From Astragalus membranaceus (lineage: Eukaryota > Streptophyta > Magnoliopsida > Fabales > Fabaceae), in NCBI GenBank assembly GCA_039519185.1, contig CM076846.1, positions 109,154,442-109,218,441 on the forward strand: 64,000 nucleotides of DNA. The letters are read 5' to 3'. The position numbers were made by a program, and so were the translations under genes. Within the stretch, counting starts at the first letter, position 1. Every line of letters starts with the position of its first letter. Below are positions 1 through 11,067 of the stretch, one piece after another. Below the pieces are notes generated by a model, which did not search any database, was not told where the DNA came from, and worked only from the letters and a program-made list of their open reading frames with translations.

Positions 1-960
1 CAGTGTTTAGCGACAGATATGTGGTCCGTCGCTAAAATCAAAATTAGCGACGGAAATTCACAGCATTAGTGACGGATTGAAAACAATGTCTTTAGCGACG
101 GAAATTGGCTAAATTAGCGACGGATTTAACATGGCGCGAAACTTGAAAATTTTGGTTCGAATTAGCGACGGAAATCCGTCGCTAAATCCTTCGCTAATGT
201 TTGGAAAATTGTGCCACTGACCGTTGCAGTTGATTTGACACGTGACAGACATTAGCGAGGGAAATCCGTCGCTAATGGGTAATTTTTTTTATAAACCCGA
301 ATCCTTCCTCTTCCTCTTTCATTTCTTCCTCTTCCTCTTTCATTTCTTCCTCTTCTCCGTTTTTTCCTCTCTTTCATTTCTTCCTCTTCCTCTTTCATTT
401 CTTCTTACCACCACCACCATCATCTTCTCCCTTCAACACCACACCACACCACCACCACCACCACACCATCCTCTTTCATTTCCTCCTCTTCCTCTTTAAT
501 TTCTTTTCCTTCTCCATTTTCCTCTTCCTCTTTCATTTTTTCTTACCACCACCACCATCATCTTCATCTTCTCCCTTCAACACCATCACCACCACCACCA
601 CACCATCCTCTTTCATTTCTTTTCCTTCTCCATTTTCCTCCCCAACCCCTTATCTCTCCCTCTCTCTATCTGAGATTAGCGTTTTTAAAAAAAAAAAGAT
701 TAGCGACGGATTTCCGTCGCTAAAGTTGGTCAGTGTCACTGTCAAATCAACTGCAACGGTCAGTGTGCACAGTGTTTAGCGACGGATTTTCCGTCGCTAA
801 TTTTAGCGACGGATTGTATTCCCTCGCTACCCAATTAGCGTCAAGTGATTTAGCGACGGAATTGGTCCGTCGCTAATTTCGTCGCTAACAGTCAGTAGCG
901 AGGGAAAAACCTGCATTAGCGAGGGAAAAATCCGTCGCTAATGCGCTGTTTTTTGTAGTG
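1..960 (+). mobile_element. Non-autonomous CACTA (En/Spm) element, right part
   Basis: The segment ends at 960 with TTTTTTGTAGTG, the reverse complement of the CACTACAAAAAA terminus of plant CACTA transposons. Many copies of TTAGCGACGGA and its complement occur at 1-290 and 700-950, in the place and spacing of CACTA subterminal transposase-binding repeats. The two arms are inverted copies: the block around 211-240 is repeated in reverse complement at 721-755. The centre (300-650) is pyrimidine-rich and non-coding. No transposase is present, so the element would depend on one encoded elsewhere. The left terminus lies outside the window. The strand given is arbitrary because the arms are nearly symmetrical. 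Confidence 0.8.
296..650. repeat. TTCCTC/TTTCATTTC and CCA low-complexity tract
   Basis: Pyrimidine-rich tract made of repeated TTCCTCTTCCTCTTTCATT and CCACCACCA blocks, present about twice (300-470 and 480-640). It forms the spacer between the inverted arms of the CACTA element. An open frame across it is a low-complexity artefact. Confidence 0.75.
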
Positions 961-1544
961 GTAGAGCTCACTAACCGAAGTTCTGTAATTCTGTGGTTAG
1001 ACGAAACTAACCAATGTTCCGTACTTATGTGGTGGTTTTTGATTTTTTTTGTTGCGGTTCAAGGATGAAAATCAATGTTTTTTGGCAGTTTTTTAATTTG
1101 AAAAAATTGAATTCCATGATGAAAAATATTTTTGGCGGTTTTTTAATTTGAAAAAATTGAATTCCATGATTTTAGGCATTTAATGTGTTGAATTGATGAA
1201 TGCACAATTTTTGGAAGAAATCCCAAATTTTTCGGTTACATTATCTCCTGATGTTGATTAATCTTTTTTTAATTAATAAGCAAATTACATATATACCCAT
1301 TTAGTAAAAAATACTAAACATTTGTTTAGTATTGTAAGTCATACTCCTCCGTCCCTATTAAGTATATACAAAATCGGAGGAACTACTATTTCAAGGAACA
1401 CATGTGTCTTTTTTGTAGTGGATTCTCCTTCGTGAGATTTTCACTCCAGTGAAATCTATATCATTTATAAGTCACTCCATGAAATTAACGAGAAGGATTG
1501 AGTGGCAGAGATTTCACTGAATTCCTTCTCGTGAAAACCTAACG
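961..1544. other. Non-coding stretch with a 50-bp tandem duplication and a second CACTA-like end
   Basis: No gene is seen. 1081-1120 and 1131-1170 are near-identical 40-bp copies with a 50-bp period. A second TTTTTTGTAGTG terminus ends at 1420, so a second CACTA relic may end there, but no matching left end is visible. Around 1345-1382 a CTCCTCCGTCCC box and GGAGGA resemble the ends of a very short Stowaway-type relic; this last point is weak. Confidence 0.45.
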
Positions 1545-2114
1545 AGAGATGGTCAGGTGCTTCAGGTACTAAATTTGGTTTGGAAGAGTTTTGCTCCTTC
1601 TAAGATAGTCGCCTTCTCTTGGCAGTTCCTTTTGGATAGAGTATCTACTCGGACTAACCTGTTTAGTATAGGGGTGATATCAGATTTGGATGCCACTGTT
1701 TGCATCTTGTGTGGGGATTTCCAGGAGTCCTCCCTCCATCTCTTTTGTAGGTGCAAGTATGCTTCAGCGATCTGGTATGCTATCATCAGTTGGTTGGGCT
1801 ACGATTTCGTCATGCAGCAGGATCTTCCGTCCTTGTTCCTTCAGTTCATTCATGTAGGCAGTCCATCTAGGTGCAGGCATGGTTTGATGCTCATATGGCA
1901 CTCTGTTCTCTGGGTTATTTGTGACCTGAGAAACAAATGTATTTTTTTTGGAGGTGTACCTGATTTGGAGAGATGTGTTGACAGAATTCTATCCCTTTCT
2001 TGGCAGTGGTTCCAGACTAGGGGTAATTCTCCCTCTTGTTTATTTTATGAGTGGTATGTTGACCCTATTGATTGTATAGGAGATAGTTTCTGGTTTTCGT
2101 TGTTTTCCTTTTGA
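1545..2114 (+). pseudogene. LINE (non-LTR retrotransposon) 3' relic with zf-RVT domain
   Basis: The open frame encodes the C-terminal zinc-binding region that follows reverse transcriptase in plant L1-type LINEs. It has the usual W-K-x-APSKI...FSW-x-FLLDR-x-x-T-x-x-NL opening and the Cys/His cluster C-x2-C-x8-HLF-x2-C, then a Trp-rich tail. The frame is open upstream of the first Met back to about 1545, so the Met at 1557 is not a real start. The endonuclease and reverse transcriptase are missing, which fits 5' truncation, the normal fate of LINE insertions. After the stop, the stretch near 2150-2180 (GGGCGAGTACCCATTGTGCTC) looks like LINE 3' UTR. No poly(A) tail was found. Confidence 0.72.
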
Positions 2115-3184
2115 ACCGTTTGACTTTTCTAGGTTGTTTTTCGGTTGTATATGGGCGAGTACCCATTGTGCTCATCCCTATGAATTCAACCCCACTATGA
2201 ATTCAACCCTAACAATATCACTTCAACCATTACAATCGAATTCAGCCCACATCAATACACATCAAAATACGTTGAATACTAATGACAGATTGCAAACATT
2301 TGAAACTAAAGATACATAATCAGATTTAAGATTTCAGATTGCTTACCAGTTTGATGTTGGTGTGTTGGAGATCTGTCCCTTTTCCTCTCTCAATCGTTAT
2401 TGAATAGATCGATTGCGAAATTTAACAGAATAAGTGTTAGAAGCAAGAAACTCTGAAGATTGGTGTTGATAGGTTACCACGTAATCTTCTAAGCGTACAA
2501 TTGCGAATCGAATCAGGTCGCTTATCAGAATCGATTTGGCTGAAATCACTACTCCTCTCTGAATCGCAACTTTTGGGTGGGTTTCAAACGCAAAGAACGG
2601 GTGAGGCTCACCCTTTGTCCACTGATTAATGAAAGTGGTTCTGGGTTTCTTTCAAAAACAAATGCATCTAATTGGAAGGTTCAATTTTGGGGCTTATTAT
2701 GTGTAGTTTAGTAAAGGTTGAACTCTTGATTGACCCAAAAATAAAGGGCATGCAGATTGGTAACTTAACACGTGTGTCACACTTCCTATAAAATTTATCT
2801 TAGTTAATTTTTTAATCACAAAAAAAATTAATTTAACTTGGTTCAAACCAATTATTAGGCTTATTAAAGATTAATTTTTAGTTAATTAAATTAAATAAAA
2901 ATTGAGTCCATCATACTTTTCGAACCAATGCATCACCACATGACATTAACCATTTGATAAGTAGACTACCCGTATTTCTACCATTAATTTACATCGTCTC
3001 AACAAATCCATCATATTTTCAAAAAGGGTTGATCTAGAGTTACACCAAGTGATAAAAATAGTATAATATTTGTCCCCCAATTGATGATCTAATTAGGGAT
3101 TTTCATGAACACTTTTCAGTTATCTAAGCAATAATGCTTAATCAATTTCATAATTACTACGTAATTTTAAAAAATAGAGTGTAT
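2115..3184. other. Non-coding stretch left of a Helitron terminus
   Basis: No coding region is recognised. Some of this may be the body of the Helitron whose 3' end is at 3215, but its 5' TC end could not be placed. 2760-3180 is AT-rich. Confidence 0.4.
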
Positions 3185-3215
3185 GCCCGTGCATCGCACG
3201 GGCTCAACACACTAG
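3185..3215 (+). mobile_element. Helitron 3' terminus (hairpin plus CTAG)
   Basis: GCCCGTGC, loop ATC, GCACGGGC forms a perfect 8-bp stem at 3185-3203. Twelve bases later the sequence ends CTAG (3212-3215) followed by T. This is the diagnostic end of plant Helitrons: a short GC-rich hairpin about 10-12 nt before CTRR, inserted between A and T. The element would extend leftwards; its 5' end was not located and no Rep/helicase sequence was seen, so it is non-autonomous or truncated. Confidence 0.7.
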
Positions 3216-3261
3216 TTATATAAAAAAAAACGAGAAATGATCTGTTTTTTTAATGAAAAAT

Positions 3262-3893
3262 TTTAGGTTTGGTTTCATAGGCGTGGTTGATTCTATTTTC
3301 TAGAAAGACTACATGTGAAATGTTTTTTTTAAAAGATAATAAATAATGTGAATAATCATCCTACATGACATGTTGTGATGTTAAAACCAAACCAATCACC
3401 GGTGGCAGACCTATATTGAGTTCATGGGTTTCAATTGAACTCGCTCAGGAAAAAAACATGTACTAATATATCTAGATGAATTTTTTTTGAACCCCTAAAA
3501 TTTTAAATTTGTACTAATATCCTTAAACTTGCACCCATTTTTTTATAAGTATGTTTTATTAATCTTCGTAAGGGACTATTTATAAAATTTTAAGAAGTAA
3601 TTTTACCGATATCACATAATTTTACGAACTACTTCTTGTTTTCATATACTTTATGACTTAAATAGGAAATGATGTGTAAACTTAGAGACTAATTTGGTGA
3701 TTTACTCTTAAATAAATTTGGATTTAGATAACTTGATTCCTTAATTTTAGTAAGTTGAGTGAGAATAGTTGAAAAAAATTAAAGAATAACCAACATTTTT
3801 TATAATGAATTTTTTTGCACCTTCTGACTTAGGGTCTTGGATCTGCCACTACCAATCACACAAATGAAACCGCACCTAAGGTTTTCCATTTTT
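3262..3893. mobile_element. Older short TIR element interrupted by a second MITE
   Basis: AGGTTTGGTTTCATAGGCGT near 3263 recurs as a diverged inverted copy near 3862-3890 (AGGTGCGGTTTCATTTGTGT on the minus strand). Without the 3400-3850 insertion the element would be only about 170 bp. The family was not identified and the exact ends and target duplication are uncertain. Confidence 0.45.
3400..3850. mobile_element. Mutator-type MITE with 9-bp target duplication
   Basis: The 9-mer ACCAATCAC flanks this 451-bp AT-rich segment on both sides (3391-3399 and 3851-3859). Its ends are short imperfect inverted repeats, CGGTGGCAGACC at the left and AGTGGCAGATCC (minus strand) at the right. A perfect 9-bp duplication is the hallmark of Mutator-superfamily insertion. 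It carries no transposase. It lies inside an older short TIR element. Confidence 0.65.
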
Positions 3894-4222
3894 TATAAGT
3901 AAATAAACAAATGCTATTAGTAAGTTAGTGATTATGTTAATTTTTAGGATTCGAATTCTGAATTTCTTACTTAAATTTTTTTTTGTGTCTCTTAACTCAT
4001 CAAATAAGTTATTAATTATCTATTTCTGAAAGAAGCTACCTATATGTGTAACTTAAAATAATTTCAATGAAGAAAAAAAATTTGCATATTAAAGATTTAT
4101 TTTATTTATGGTAAAGGAGGTTAAATAATCTCGGAAAAATCTACTTTGAGGGTATTTTGTCCACATAATAATTTTGTTGAGTTTATGGAGTAAATATACA
4201 AGACCAAACCAGATTATCAAAT
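3894..4222. other. AT-rich intergenic DNA upstream of the tRNA
   Basis: No gene seen. A CAA-containing stretch about 15-20 bases before the tRNA (near 4205) matches the usual plant tRNA upstream context. Confidence 0.4.
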
Positions 4223-4312
4223 CCGACCTTAGCTCAGTTGGTAGAGCGGAGGACTGTAGTTGTGTTCTCATCAGAAATCCTTAGGTCGCTGGTTCGAATC
4301 CGGCAGGTCGGA
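4223..4312 (+). tRNA. trnY-GUA (nuclear): tRNA-Tyr (anticodon GUA) with a 17-nt intron
   Basis: The full cloverleaf can be traced. The acceptor 4223-4229 (CCGACCT) pairs with 4305-4311 (AGGTCGG), and A4312 is the discriminator base. The D arm has AGCTCAGTTGGTAGAGC (A box), the anticodon GTA is at 4256-4258, and the T arm has GGTTCGAATCC (B box) at 4291-4301. A 17-nt intron (4260-4276) sits one base 3' of the anticodon, the canonical position; all plant nuclear tRNA-Tyr genes carry such an intron. T-rich sequence follows (from about 4317), fitting polymerase III termination. It looks functional. Confidence 0.96.
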
Positions 4313-4681
4313 AATCTGTTTTGAATCGTTTTTATTTTTTTAAAAAATAGAATATGCTCCCCTACCAAATCAGCATCTCCTGTAAAAAAAAATTAAAAAA
4401 TTAAATGTGCATTTAAGATTCCCTCTGGCACAAACAGAAAATCTTAGATACAAAATATAAAACCTCGCAACATATGCACTATATTTTTGAATTAAATAGA
4501 GAAATAATTATACTAAAAAAACACTTTTAAATATTTAAAAAATTATAAATTTCATACGTGCTCAATTACTGAAAAGTTATATAAAAAAATTGTATTTTTC
4601 CTAACGAAATCTACGCTAAATTAATAATATATAAGTTATAACTAGATTTATAAAATTGATATACACTCAATATGCCCGTTC
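4313..4681. other. AT-rich non-coding stretch
   Basis: Nothing recognisable apart from the T-rich tRNA terminator region at its start. It runs up to the TG end of the copia LTR at 4682. Confidence 0.4.
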
Positions 4682-4878
4682 TGTTATAAAATAATCAAAA
4701 TTATAGCAAAAGAAGAACACGAGAATGAAAGAACATGCGAGTATTTGTGTTTCTCTTCACAAGTACATCTCTACACATAAGGGTGAACTCTATTTATAGG
4801 GAGTGAATTGGTAAGTGAGAAATCAATCATAAAACTCCACTACATGAGAAGATGGGGAGAAGAATAATGGACATCCAC

Positions 4879-4940
<62 letters not shown>
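4682..4940 (-). mobile_element. Ty1/copia 3' LTR, left portion (split)
   Basis: Starts TGTTATAAA at 4682. Together with the part at 32486-32558, which ends TTCATAACA, it makes a TG...CA unit of about 332 bp with TGTTAT inverted ends. A TATA-like CTATAAATAG lies on the minus strand near 4789-4800, matching the minus-strand copia coding relic beyond 32.6 kb. The LTR contains an AAT microsatellite (4879-4940 plus 32481-32550), and the Tat element inserted inside that microsatellite. Confidence 0.65.
4879..4940. repeat. (AAT)n microsatellite, left half
   Basis: About 20 AAT/ATA units immediately left of the Tat LTR. The tract resumes at 32481. The last five bases, ATAAT, are the left copy of the target duplication. 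Confidence 0.9.
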
Positions 4941-5284
4941 TGTTACGGATTGGGCCTCAATGGCCAATCCACAAAAAATGCCCAATAGCAAAGGACCCAA
5001 TTCATTCAACGGTGGAGATCGCAGACCTAGATCCAGTGGCCCTCATCCACTCCGGATATCTATAAATAAGCATTGATTGCTATCATTAATGGTACTCATC
5101 TCTCACATACTCTCACTTGTAATTGACTCACTCACTGACTTGAGCGTCGGAGTGTCATTGCAGGTACCACCCCACCTCGGATCGGAGCACCAACTCGGAC
5201 TGACCAAGGACATAAGTACCAACTATCTCGGACCGGACTACTTATCCAAGACCGGATACATAGCCGGAGATACGGTACCGAACA
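4941..5284 (+). repeat. Tat 5' LTR
   Basis: 344 bp, starts TGTTACGG, ends CCGAACA. TATAAATA at 5061-5068 is the likely core promoter for the genomic RNA. By eye it differs from the 3' LTR at about 7 positions and has no length difference. Confidence 0.93.
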
Positions 5285-5285
5285 T

Positions 5286-5303
5286 TGGCGACCACAGTGG
5301 GAG
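5286..5303 (+). other. Tat primer binding site (putative)
   Basis: TGGCGACCACAGTGGGAG begins two bases after the 5' LTR. It begins with TGG, the complement of a tRNA CCA end, as PBSs do. The tRNA is uncertain: the first seven bases match tRNA-Arg but the remainder fits poorly. Confidence 0.6.
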
Positions 5304-5345
5304 AGCCTTCTACTCTAGTCTTTCCCCCAACCTCCTTGGTCAGCA

Positions 5346-8342
5346 ATGGCTCCGGAATTACGACGGAGAAACGTATCCAGCGTCGTGGTTAGACCCGACC
5401 AGCAACAGGAAACCCCTGAGGGGGTGGCGGTTACTCTCCCTCGCAGCTCGGCCCACGGCCGGAACTCATCCAGGGCGATGATTCCTATAAGCTCCGCTAG
5501 AAACCAGTTTCCACCTCCAACCCCGACTGTCCCGGTACCGATCGATGCTGTCCAACAGCTCATCCAACTGCTGACAAGGCAGGCCGAGGCTGATCAAAGG
5601 AGTCAGCGTTACTCCCAGCTGGAGGCCGAGATGGCCGAAGTCCGGGCCCGAGATATCCCGGACCGGTCTTCTCCTCAAACCTACTCTCCTAGCAGAAGAA
5701 CCTCCACTAAAAGACGTCACCGATCCCCTGCTTGGAGGAGGCACCACCATCGCTCGCCACCGCGCCAAAGAGGGAGGCGAGGATCTGGAACTCCCACAAC
5801 CGAGACTCAGGACGAGACTTATTACCCTGGGGACTCAACTCACCAAAGCTCATCATTAGCATCTTCGTCCCCAAGGCGGCGTTCTATAAGCCGGGGAAGT
5901 CCCCCGAGGCATGAACGTTGGCGCCCTCGGTTTCCCGGATCCCCTGTCCGACGCCCTATCAGGCGGCCTCCTCCGAGGGAAAGGTCCACGACGCGGAAGG
6001 GACCCTTTACAGCGGAAATCAACTATTTTCCGGTACCCAAGCTCTTAGAGAAGCCCCCGGAGGGTTTAAAGATGCATGACGGGACGGGCGATCCCGACCG
6101 ACACCTAGATTACTTCGACACGATGATGCAATACCGGAATGCCCCAGAGGAGATCAAATGCCGAATCTTCCCTCTTACCCTTGAGAAATTGGCTTTGGAC
6201 TGGTTCAGAGCCCTCAAGCCAAACTCGATATCATCTTGGGACCAGCTTGCAAAGCTGTTCTCGGCCCAGTTCGCCCACTCCAAAATGAAACCAAAGTCTC
6301 GGAAAGTCTTACAAGCCATCCGGCAAGGAGAGGACGAGTCTCTCCGAGACTACATCGAAAGATTCAACAAGGAAGCGGCTCAGGTCCGGAACTTGGACGA
6401 TTCGTTTCGACTGTTCTTCATGGAAGCCGGTCTTCGGGAAGGAAGTCTATTTCAGATTGATGTCGGTATCAACCAAACTGAGTCGCTTGCCGAGTTCCTC
6501 CAGCGATCTCAGAAATACATTGATCATGAAGAAGGCGCTGTTGCAAGAAAGTCAGATGCCGACCCCAGAACGAGCAAGCCTCGGTATGAAAAAGAGGCTC
6601 CGGTGCGTCAGGTAGGAGAGACCCGGTATGAAAGGGAGACCCGGAACGACAGTAGGCTCCGACCTCAGAACCGACACCAGAACGCTGAGTTCAAAGAAGT
6701 CAAGTTCCCCGATCCGCTCCCGCACAGGCCGAGGCAGAGATCCAACAAGTACTGCCGGTATCACCGGAGCAAAGGGCACGACACCAATCGATGCAATGCT
6801 TTGAAGGATGACATTGAGGACCTGATTAAGAAAGGAAAATTGAGCCAGTACGTGGCTAAAACACCCAGGCACGAGGCCGAGGTTAAGGAAGAGGAAGTCG
6901 ATCCGAAACGGAAGGGTAAAGCCCCACAAAAACGAGAAGAGAGCTCAGAGGACGAGCGCGATTTTCGAAAATCAAAGGGCCGACCTGTAATGATGATGAT
7001 ATCTGGGGGCTACCCCGACGAGGCGTCTGGCAAAACGATGAAAAGAAAATGGAAGGAAGTCATGTGTGCCGCTTCCACCTCTGCGATTAGCTCAGGCCCG
7101 GAGCGCCAACCCTTGGCATTCAGTGACCGAGACTTATTGGATGGCAAGCCAAATAAGCACATACCCCTCATAATCAGGGCGGTCATGGCAAACCATGAGA
7201 TAAGAAGGATTCTGGTCGACCAAGGGAGCTCCGCTGATATCATCTTCATCGACTTTGTAAGAAAACTACAAATCTCAGTGGAAGACTTCACCCCCTACCG
7301 AGGATCGGATCTTTCGGGCTTCAACGGGTCCCGGACCAAACCTCTCGGTTATCTGGAAATGATGGTCACCTATGGAGAGGAGCCACTAGAAAGGACGGTC
7401 AAGTCCAAATTCTTGGTACTGTCGTGCCCCTCAGTCTACAATTGTATCATCGGGAGGCCCACCCTTGGAAGGCTCGGAGCCATAACTTCAACGGTTCACC
7501 TCAAGATGAAATTCTATTCATTGAGTGACCAAATCATCACCCTTGATGCCGACTTAGAGTCCGCCCAAAGATGTTTTTATCTTCATGTCAAGGCAGATAG
7601 ACAGGCCTCAGAGGAGGGGGTTCCCCCCATAGAAGCAAGGACTCAGAAAAGCCCAAAGAAGAAAAGAACCGGTCCAGCGGCCGAGGTCAACGTCACAGAC
7701 CTCGATGCAAGGTACGACCCGGACATCTCCGAGGAAGAAAGCGACGACGAGTTAGCACGGGAACTAAAAAAGAAAATTAGGCGACCTCAACCTGATGGAC
7801 AGTTCATGCAAATCCAGCTGGGAGAGGACCCGACCCATACTGTCCAGATCGGATCCGATCTCCCCAACGAAGTAAAAGCAAAGCTCACCCTCTGCCTAAA
7901 ATCTCACGCCGATCTCTTCGCGTGGTCAGCAAAAGACATGCCCGGGATTCCCCCTGAGGTCGCCTGTCACCAGCTAGCGGTTAACCCCGGGGCAAAATGG
8001 GTCGCCCAACGCAAAAGAGCTCAAAGGCAGGAAAAAGCAGCTGCTACGGCCAAGATCGTAGAAGATTTAATTAAAGCTGATTTTGTAAAAGAGGTCAAGT
8101 ATACAACTTGGCTCTCAAACTCTGTACTTGTTAAGAAGAGCAATGGAAAGTGGCGAATGTGCGTTGACTATACCGATCTTAATAAGGTCTGTCCTAAGGA
8201 CGCCTTCCCTGCTCCTAGCATTGATCGGCTCGTCGATAATGCTTCAGGTTTTCGTTTACTATCGTTCATGGATGCTTATTCCAGATATAACCAAATTCCG
8301 ATGTTTCCCCCCCGACCAAGAGAAGACGGCCTTTATGACTGA
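5346..8342 (+). pseudogene. Tat gag-protease and N-terminal reverse transcriptase (frameshifted)
   Basis: First 998 codons of the Tat polyprotein, starting 62 bp after the LTR. Residues 1-220 are Arg/Ser/Pro-rich. About 225-370 is the capsid-like retrotransposon gag domain (DPDRHLDYFDTMMQYR...WFRALKPNSI). Near 468-485 lies a C-x2-H-x4-GH-x4-C zinc motif. The aspartic protease is near 620, with DQGSSAD in place of the common DTGSS. The first RT blocks (WRMCVDYTDLNKVCPKDAFP) start near 922. The frame is lost at a run of seven C (8307-8313), one more than the frame requires. The stop at 8340 is therefore premature and RT continues in another frame. Confidence 0.9.
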
Positions 8343-9312
8343 CCGCGGTAATTTCTGCTACCGGGTCATGCCATTCGGTTTAAAAAATGCGGGGGCCACT
8401 TATCAAAGGATGATGAACAAGATATTCCGAAATCAGATCGGCCGTAACGTGGAAGTCTACCTCGATGATATGATTGCAAAAAGCGAAAGGGAAGACCTCC
8501 ACATATCCGACCTGGAAGAGATTTTTACTGAAATCCGAAGAAACAATATGAGGTTAAACCCGGAAAAATGCACTTTCGGGGTCCGGGCTGGAAAATTCCT
8601 GGGTTTCTATCTCACGGAAAGGGGCATTGAAGCCAACCCGGATAAATGCCGAGCGGTAACAGAAATGCGGACCCCGTCCACTAAAAAGGAGCTCCAAAAA
8701 CTCAACGGTATGATAGCTGCACTATCTCGTTTCATTTCCAACGCCGCCTTCAAATCACTCCCATTGTTTAAACTGCTTAAGAAAGAAGCAACTTTCGAAT
8801 GGACCCCAGAGCGGGACGAGGCACTCTCCCGGGTCAAAAAGGTCCTATCCGAACCGCCCATACTAAGTCGGCCAAGCCCAGGGGAAGACCTATTTTTGTA
8901 TCTGGCCATCTCGGATGAGGCCATCGGAGCCGTGCTTATCAGGGAGACCGAAACTGGTCAAAGCCCGGTATATTTCGTAAGTAAAGCTTTGCATGGATCA
9001 GAAGTGAGATATCAGAAAATAGAGAAAATCGCCTTTGCTCTACTCATCTCGGCACGCCGTCTCCGACCTTACTTCGTCGCCCATCAAATCGTGGTACGGA
9101 CTAATTATCCAATTCGGCAGATCCTGCACCGACCCGACTTAGCAGGACGAATGATCAAATGGGCAGTAGAACTCTCCGAGTTCGGAATCAAATACAAAAC
9201 GAGACCGGCCATGAAAGCTCAGATACTTGCCGACTTTATCACGGAGATGGCACCCGCCGACCCGGAGGACGGGTTGTGGACACTCCACGTGGACGGGTCC
9301 TCAAATCCATAA
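8314..9312 (+). pseudogene. Tat reverse transcriptase and RNase H continuation
   Basis: Continues the polyprotein after the C-run frameshift. It has the RT blocks FCYRVMPFGLKNAGATYQR and the catalytic YLDD box (near 8459-8470), then the RT connection and the first RNase H domain. The tail (LHVDGSSNP) is the start of a second, archaeal-type RNase H and is cut by TAA at 9310-9312. The same frame stays open beyond the stop, so this is one nonsense codon, not a gene boundary. The Met at 8128 is not a real start; coding sense begins at the frameshift. Confidence 0.88.
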
Positions 9313-11004
9313 GGAAGTGGTGCAGGGCTAATGCTCGAAAGCCCGACGGGCGTCATAATCGAAGTATCACTCACGTTCGGTTTCCCTACCTCAAACAACC
9401 AGGCGGAATACGAGGCATGCATAGCTGGACTCCGGCTTGCGATCGACCTCAGGGTCTCCCGGCTTTCCCTAAATACTGACTCATTATTGGTGGTATCCCA
9501 AATCGGGAAACAATACGAAGCTAAAGATCCGATCTTGCAGAGGTACCTAACCCGTGTGCAGGAGTTGCTCTCCCTTTTTACATTCACGGAAGTGAAACAC
9601 GTTCCAAGATCGGAAAATATCAGGGCAGACATACTTTCCAAGCTTGCCAGCACCAAAATTCCGGGGAACCACCGGTCGATAATTCAGGAAACACTGAGTA
9701 AGCCGAGCGTAATCCTGAACCCGGAAGCAAATTTTTCTGTTAATGTAGTTGAAGAAAGCCAGGGTTGGATCGCGCCGTTAATAGACTATATCAGAACGGG
9801 GAACGAGCCTCCGGACCCGAGCGAAGCCAAGATCCTCCGGAGGAAGGCCTCATCTTTTTCCATAATCAATGGAAACCTCTACAGAAGAAGCTTGTCCGCA
9901 CCACTGTTGAAATGCATTGAAGGAGGAGAGGCGGACTACGTCTTAGCCGAGATCCACGAGGGAATCTGCGGGCAACACCTTGGAGGTCGATCCCTGGCTC
10001 GAAAGGCATTAAGGGCGGGATATTTCTGGCCAACCATGGAGACCGATGCAAGAAACTATGTAAAGAAGTGCAGTAAGTGTCAGATCCACGCCAAGGTCTA
10101 CATAGCGCCCCCTACGGAGCTCACCAGCTTAAGCTCGCCATGGCCATTTGCGTGGTGGGGAATAGATCTCTTGAGACCATTCCCAACTGCCCCTGGCCAG
10201 ATCAAATACCTCATAGTGGCGGTGGATTACTCCACCAAATGGATCAAAGCCGAGCCTTTGGCCATCATCAGCGCTAAGAATTGCATCAAATTCTTCAAAA
10301 AGAATATAATGACTAGATTCGGGATCCCCGAGGTTGTAGTCACTGACAACGGAACGCAGTTCGCCGACAAAGGCTTAAGAAAACTCATGTCTGACCTCAA
10401 GATCAAACACCGGTTTACCTCGGTAGAACACCCTCAGACGAACGGACAGGCCGAGGCCGCCAACAAAGTCCTCCTCAATGGACTGAGGAAGCGGCTCGAT
10501 GAAGCAAAAGGAAACTGGGTTGAAGAGCTACACTACGTGCTGTGGGCCTACAGAACCACCCCGCAGAGCTCAACGGGGGAGACCCCTTTCCGGCTTTCGT
10601 ACGGGACGGAGGCGGTAATCCCGGTAGAGATTGGGGAGCTGAGCTGGAGGACACTCCACCCGAAACCTCCGGAGGACAATAGCCAGGCGTTGAAAGAAAA
10701 CCTCGACCTCGTCGATGAGGTCCGAGGCCAGGCTTCCCTTAAAGAAGCAATAATAAAACAGAGGGTAGCAGTACGATATAACTCGAAAGTGATCCCTAGG
10801 GACCTTGAGGTCGATGATTTAGTTTTACGAAGAGCCGATGTCGGTTTGAAGAACGCCGCGCAGGGCAAGCTCGCCCCCAACTGGGAAGGACCTTACCGAG
10901 TTTTATCTAAAATCGGCAGAGGTGCCTACGAATTGGAGACCTTGGCCGGGAAGGCGATCCCAAGAACTTGGAACGCCACTAAACTAAAAAAGTACTACAG
11001 CTGA
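9313..11004 (+). pseudogene. Tat second RNase H and integrase
   Basis: In frame with the preceding segment beyond TAA 9310-9312. It opens with the rest of the archaeal-type RNase H (SNNQAEYEACIAGLRLA). The integrase HHCC zinc domain is near 9950-10090 (HEGICGQHLGG...CSKCQIH). The DDE core runs from about 10165, with D in WGID, D in TDNGTQF (near 10344) and E in GQAEAA. The C-terminal GPYRV region ends at TGA 11002-11004. No chromodomain follows, as expected for Tat. Integrase itself looks uninterrupted. Confidence 0.9.
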
Positions 11005-11067
11005 CTCTCATCTTACCTAAAGAACGGTGTATACCGACGTTGTAACTCATTTTATCTGAAGAACGGT
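11005..11067 (+). repeat. 39-bp minisatellite of the Tat 3' region, left part
   Basis: GAACGGTGTATACCGACGT starts at 11022 and the next unit at 11061, period 39. The array continues at 28460 on the other side of the Ogre insertion. ACGGT at 11063-11067 is the left copy of the Ogre target duplication. Confidence 0.8.

Noticed and set aside
242..499. 85-codon open frame rich in Phe, Leu and Pro
   Set aside because: It lies wholly in a pyrimidine-rich simple-sequence tract between CACTA arms.
1..960. CRISPR-like repeated motif
   Set aside because: Motifs occur on both strands with irregular spacing and end at a CACTA terminus; the DNA is plant nuclear.
1562..1786. Minus-strand 74-codon frame
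   Set aside because: Shadow of the LINE zf-RVT coding region.
4852..5076. Open frame with poly-Ile
   Set aside because: Translation of the AAT microsatellite.
8128..9312. RT ORF as a separate gene starting at 8128
   Set aside because: The region 8128-8310 codes for RT in another frame; the true link is a one-base slip in the C run at 8307-8313.
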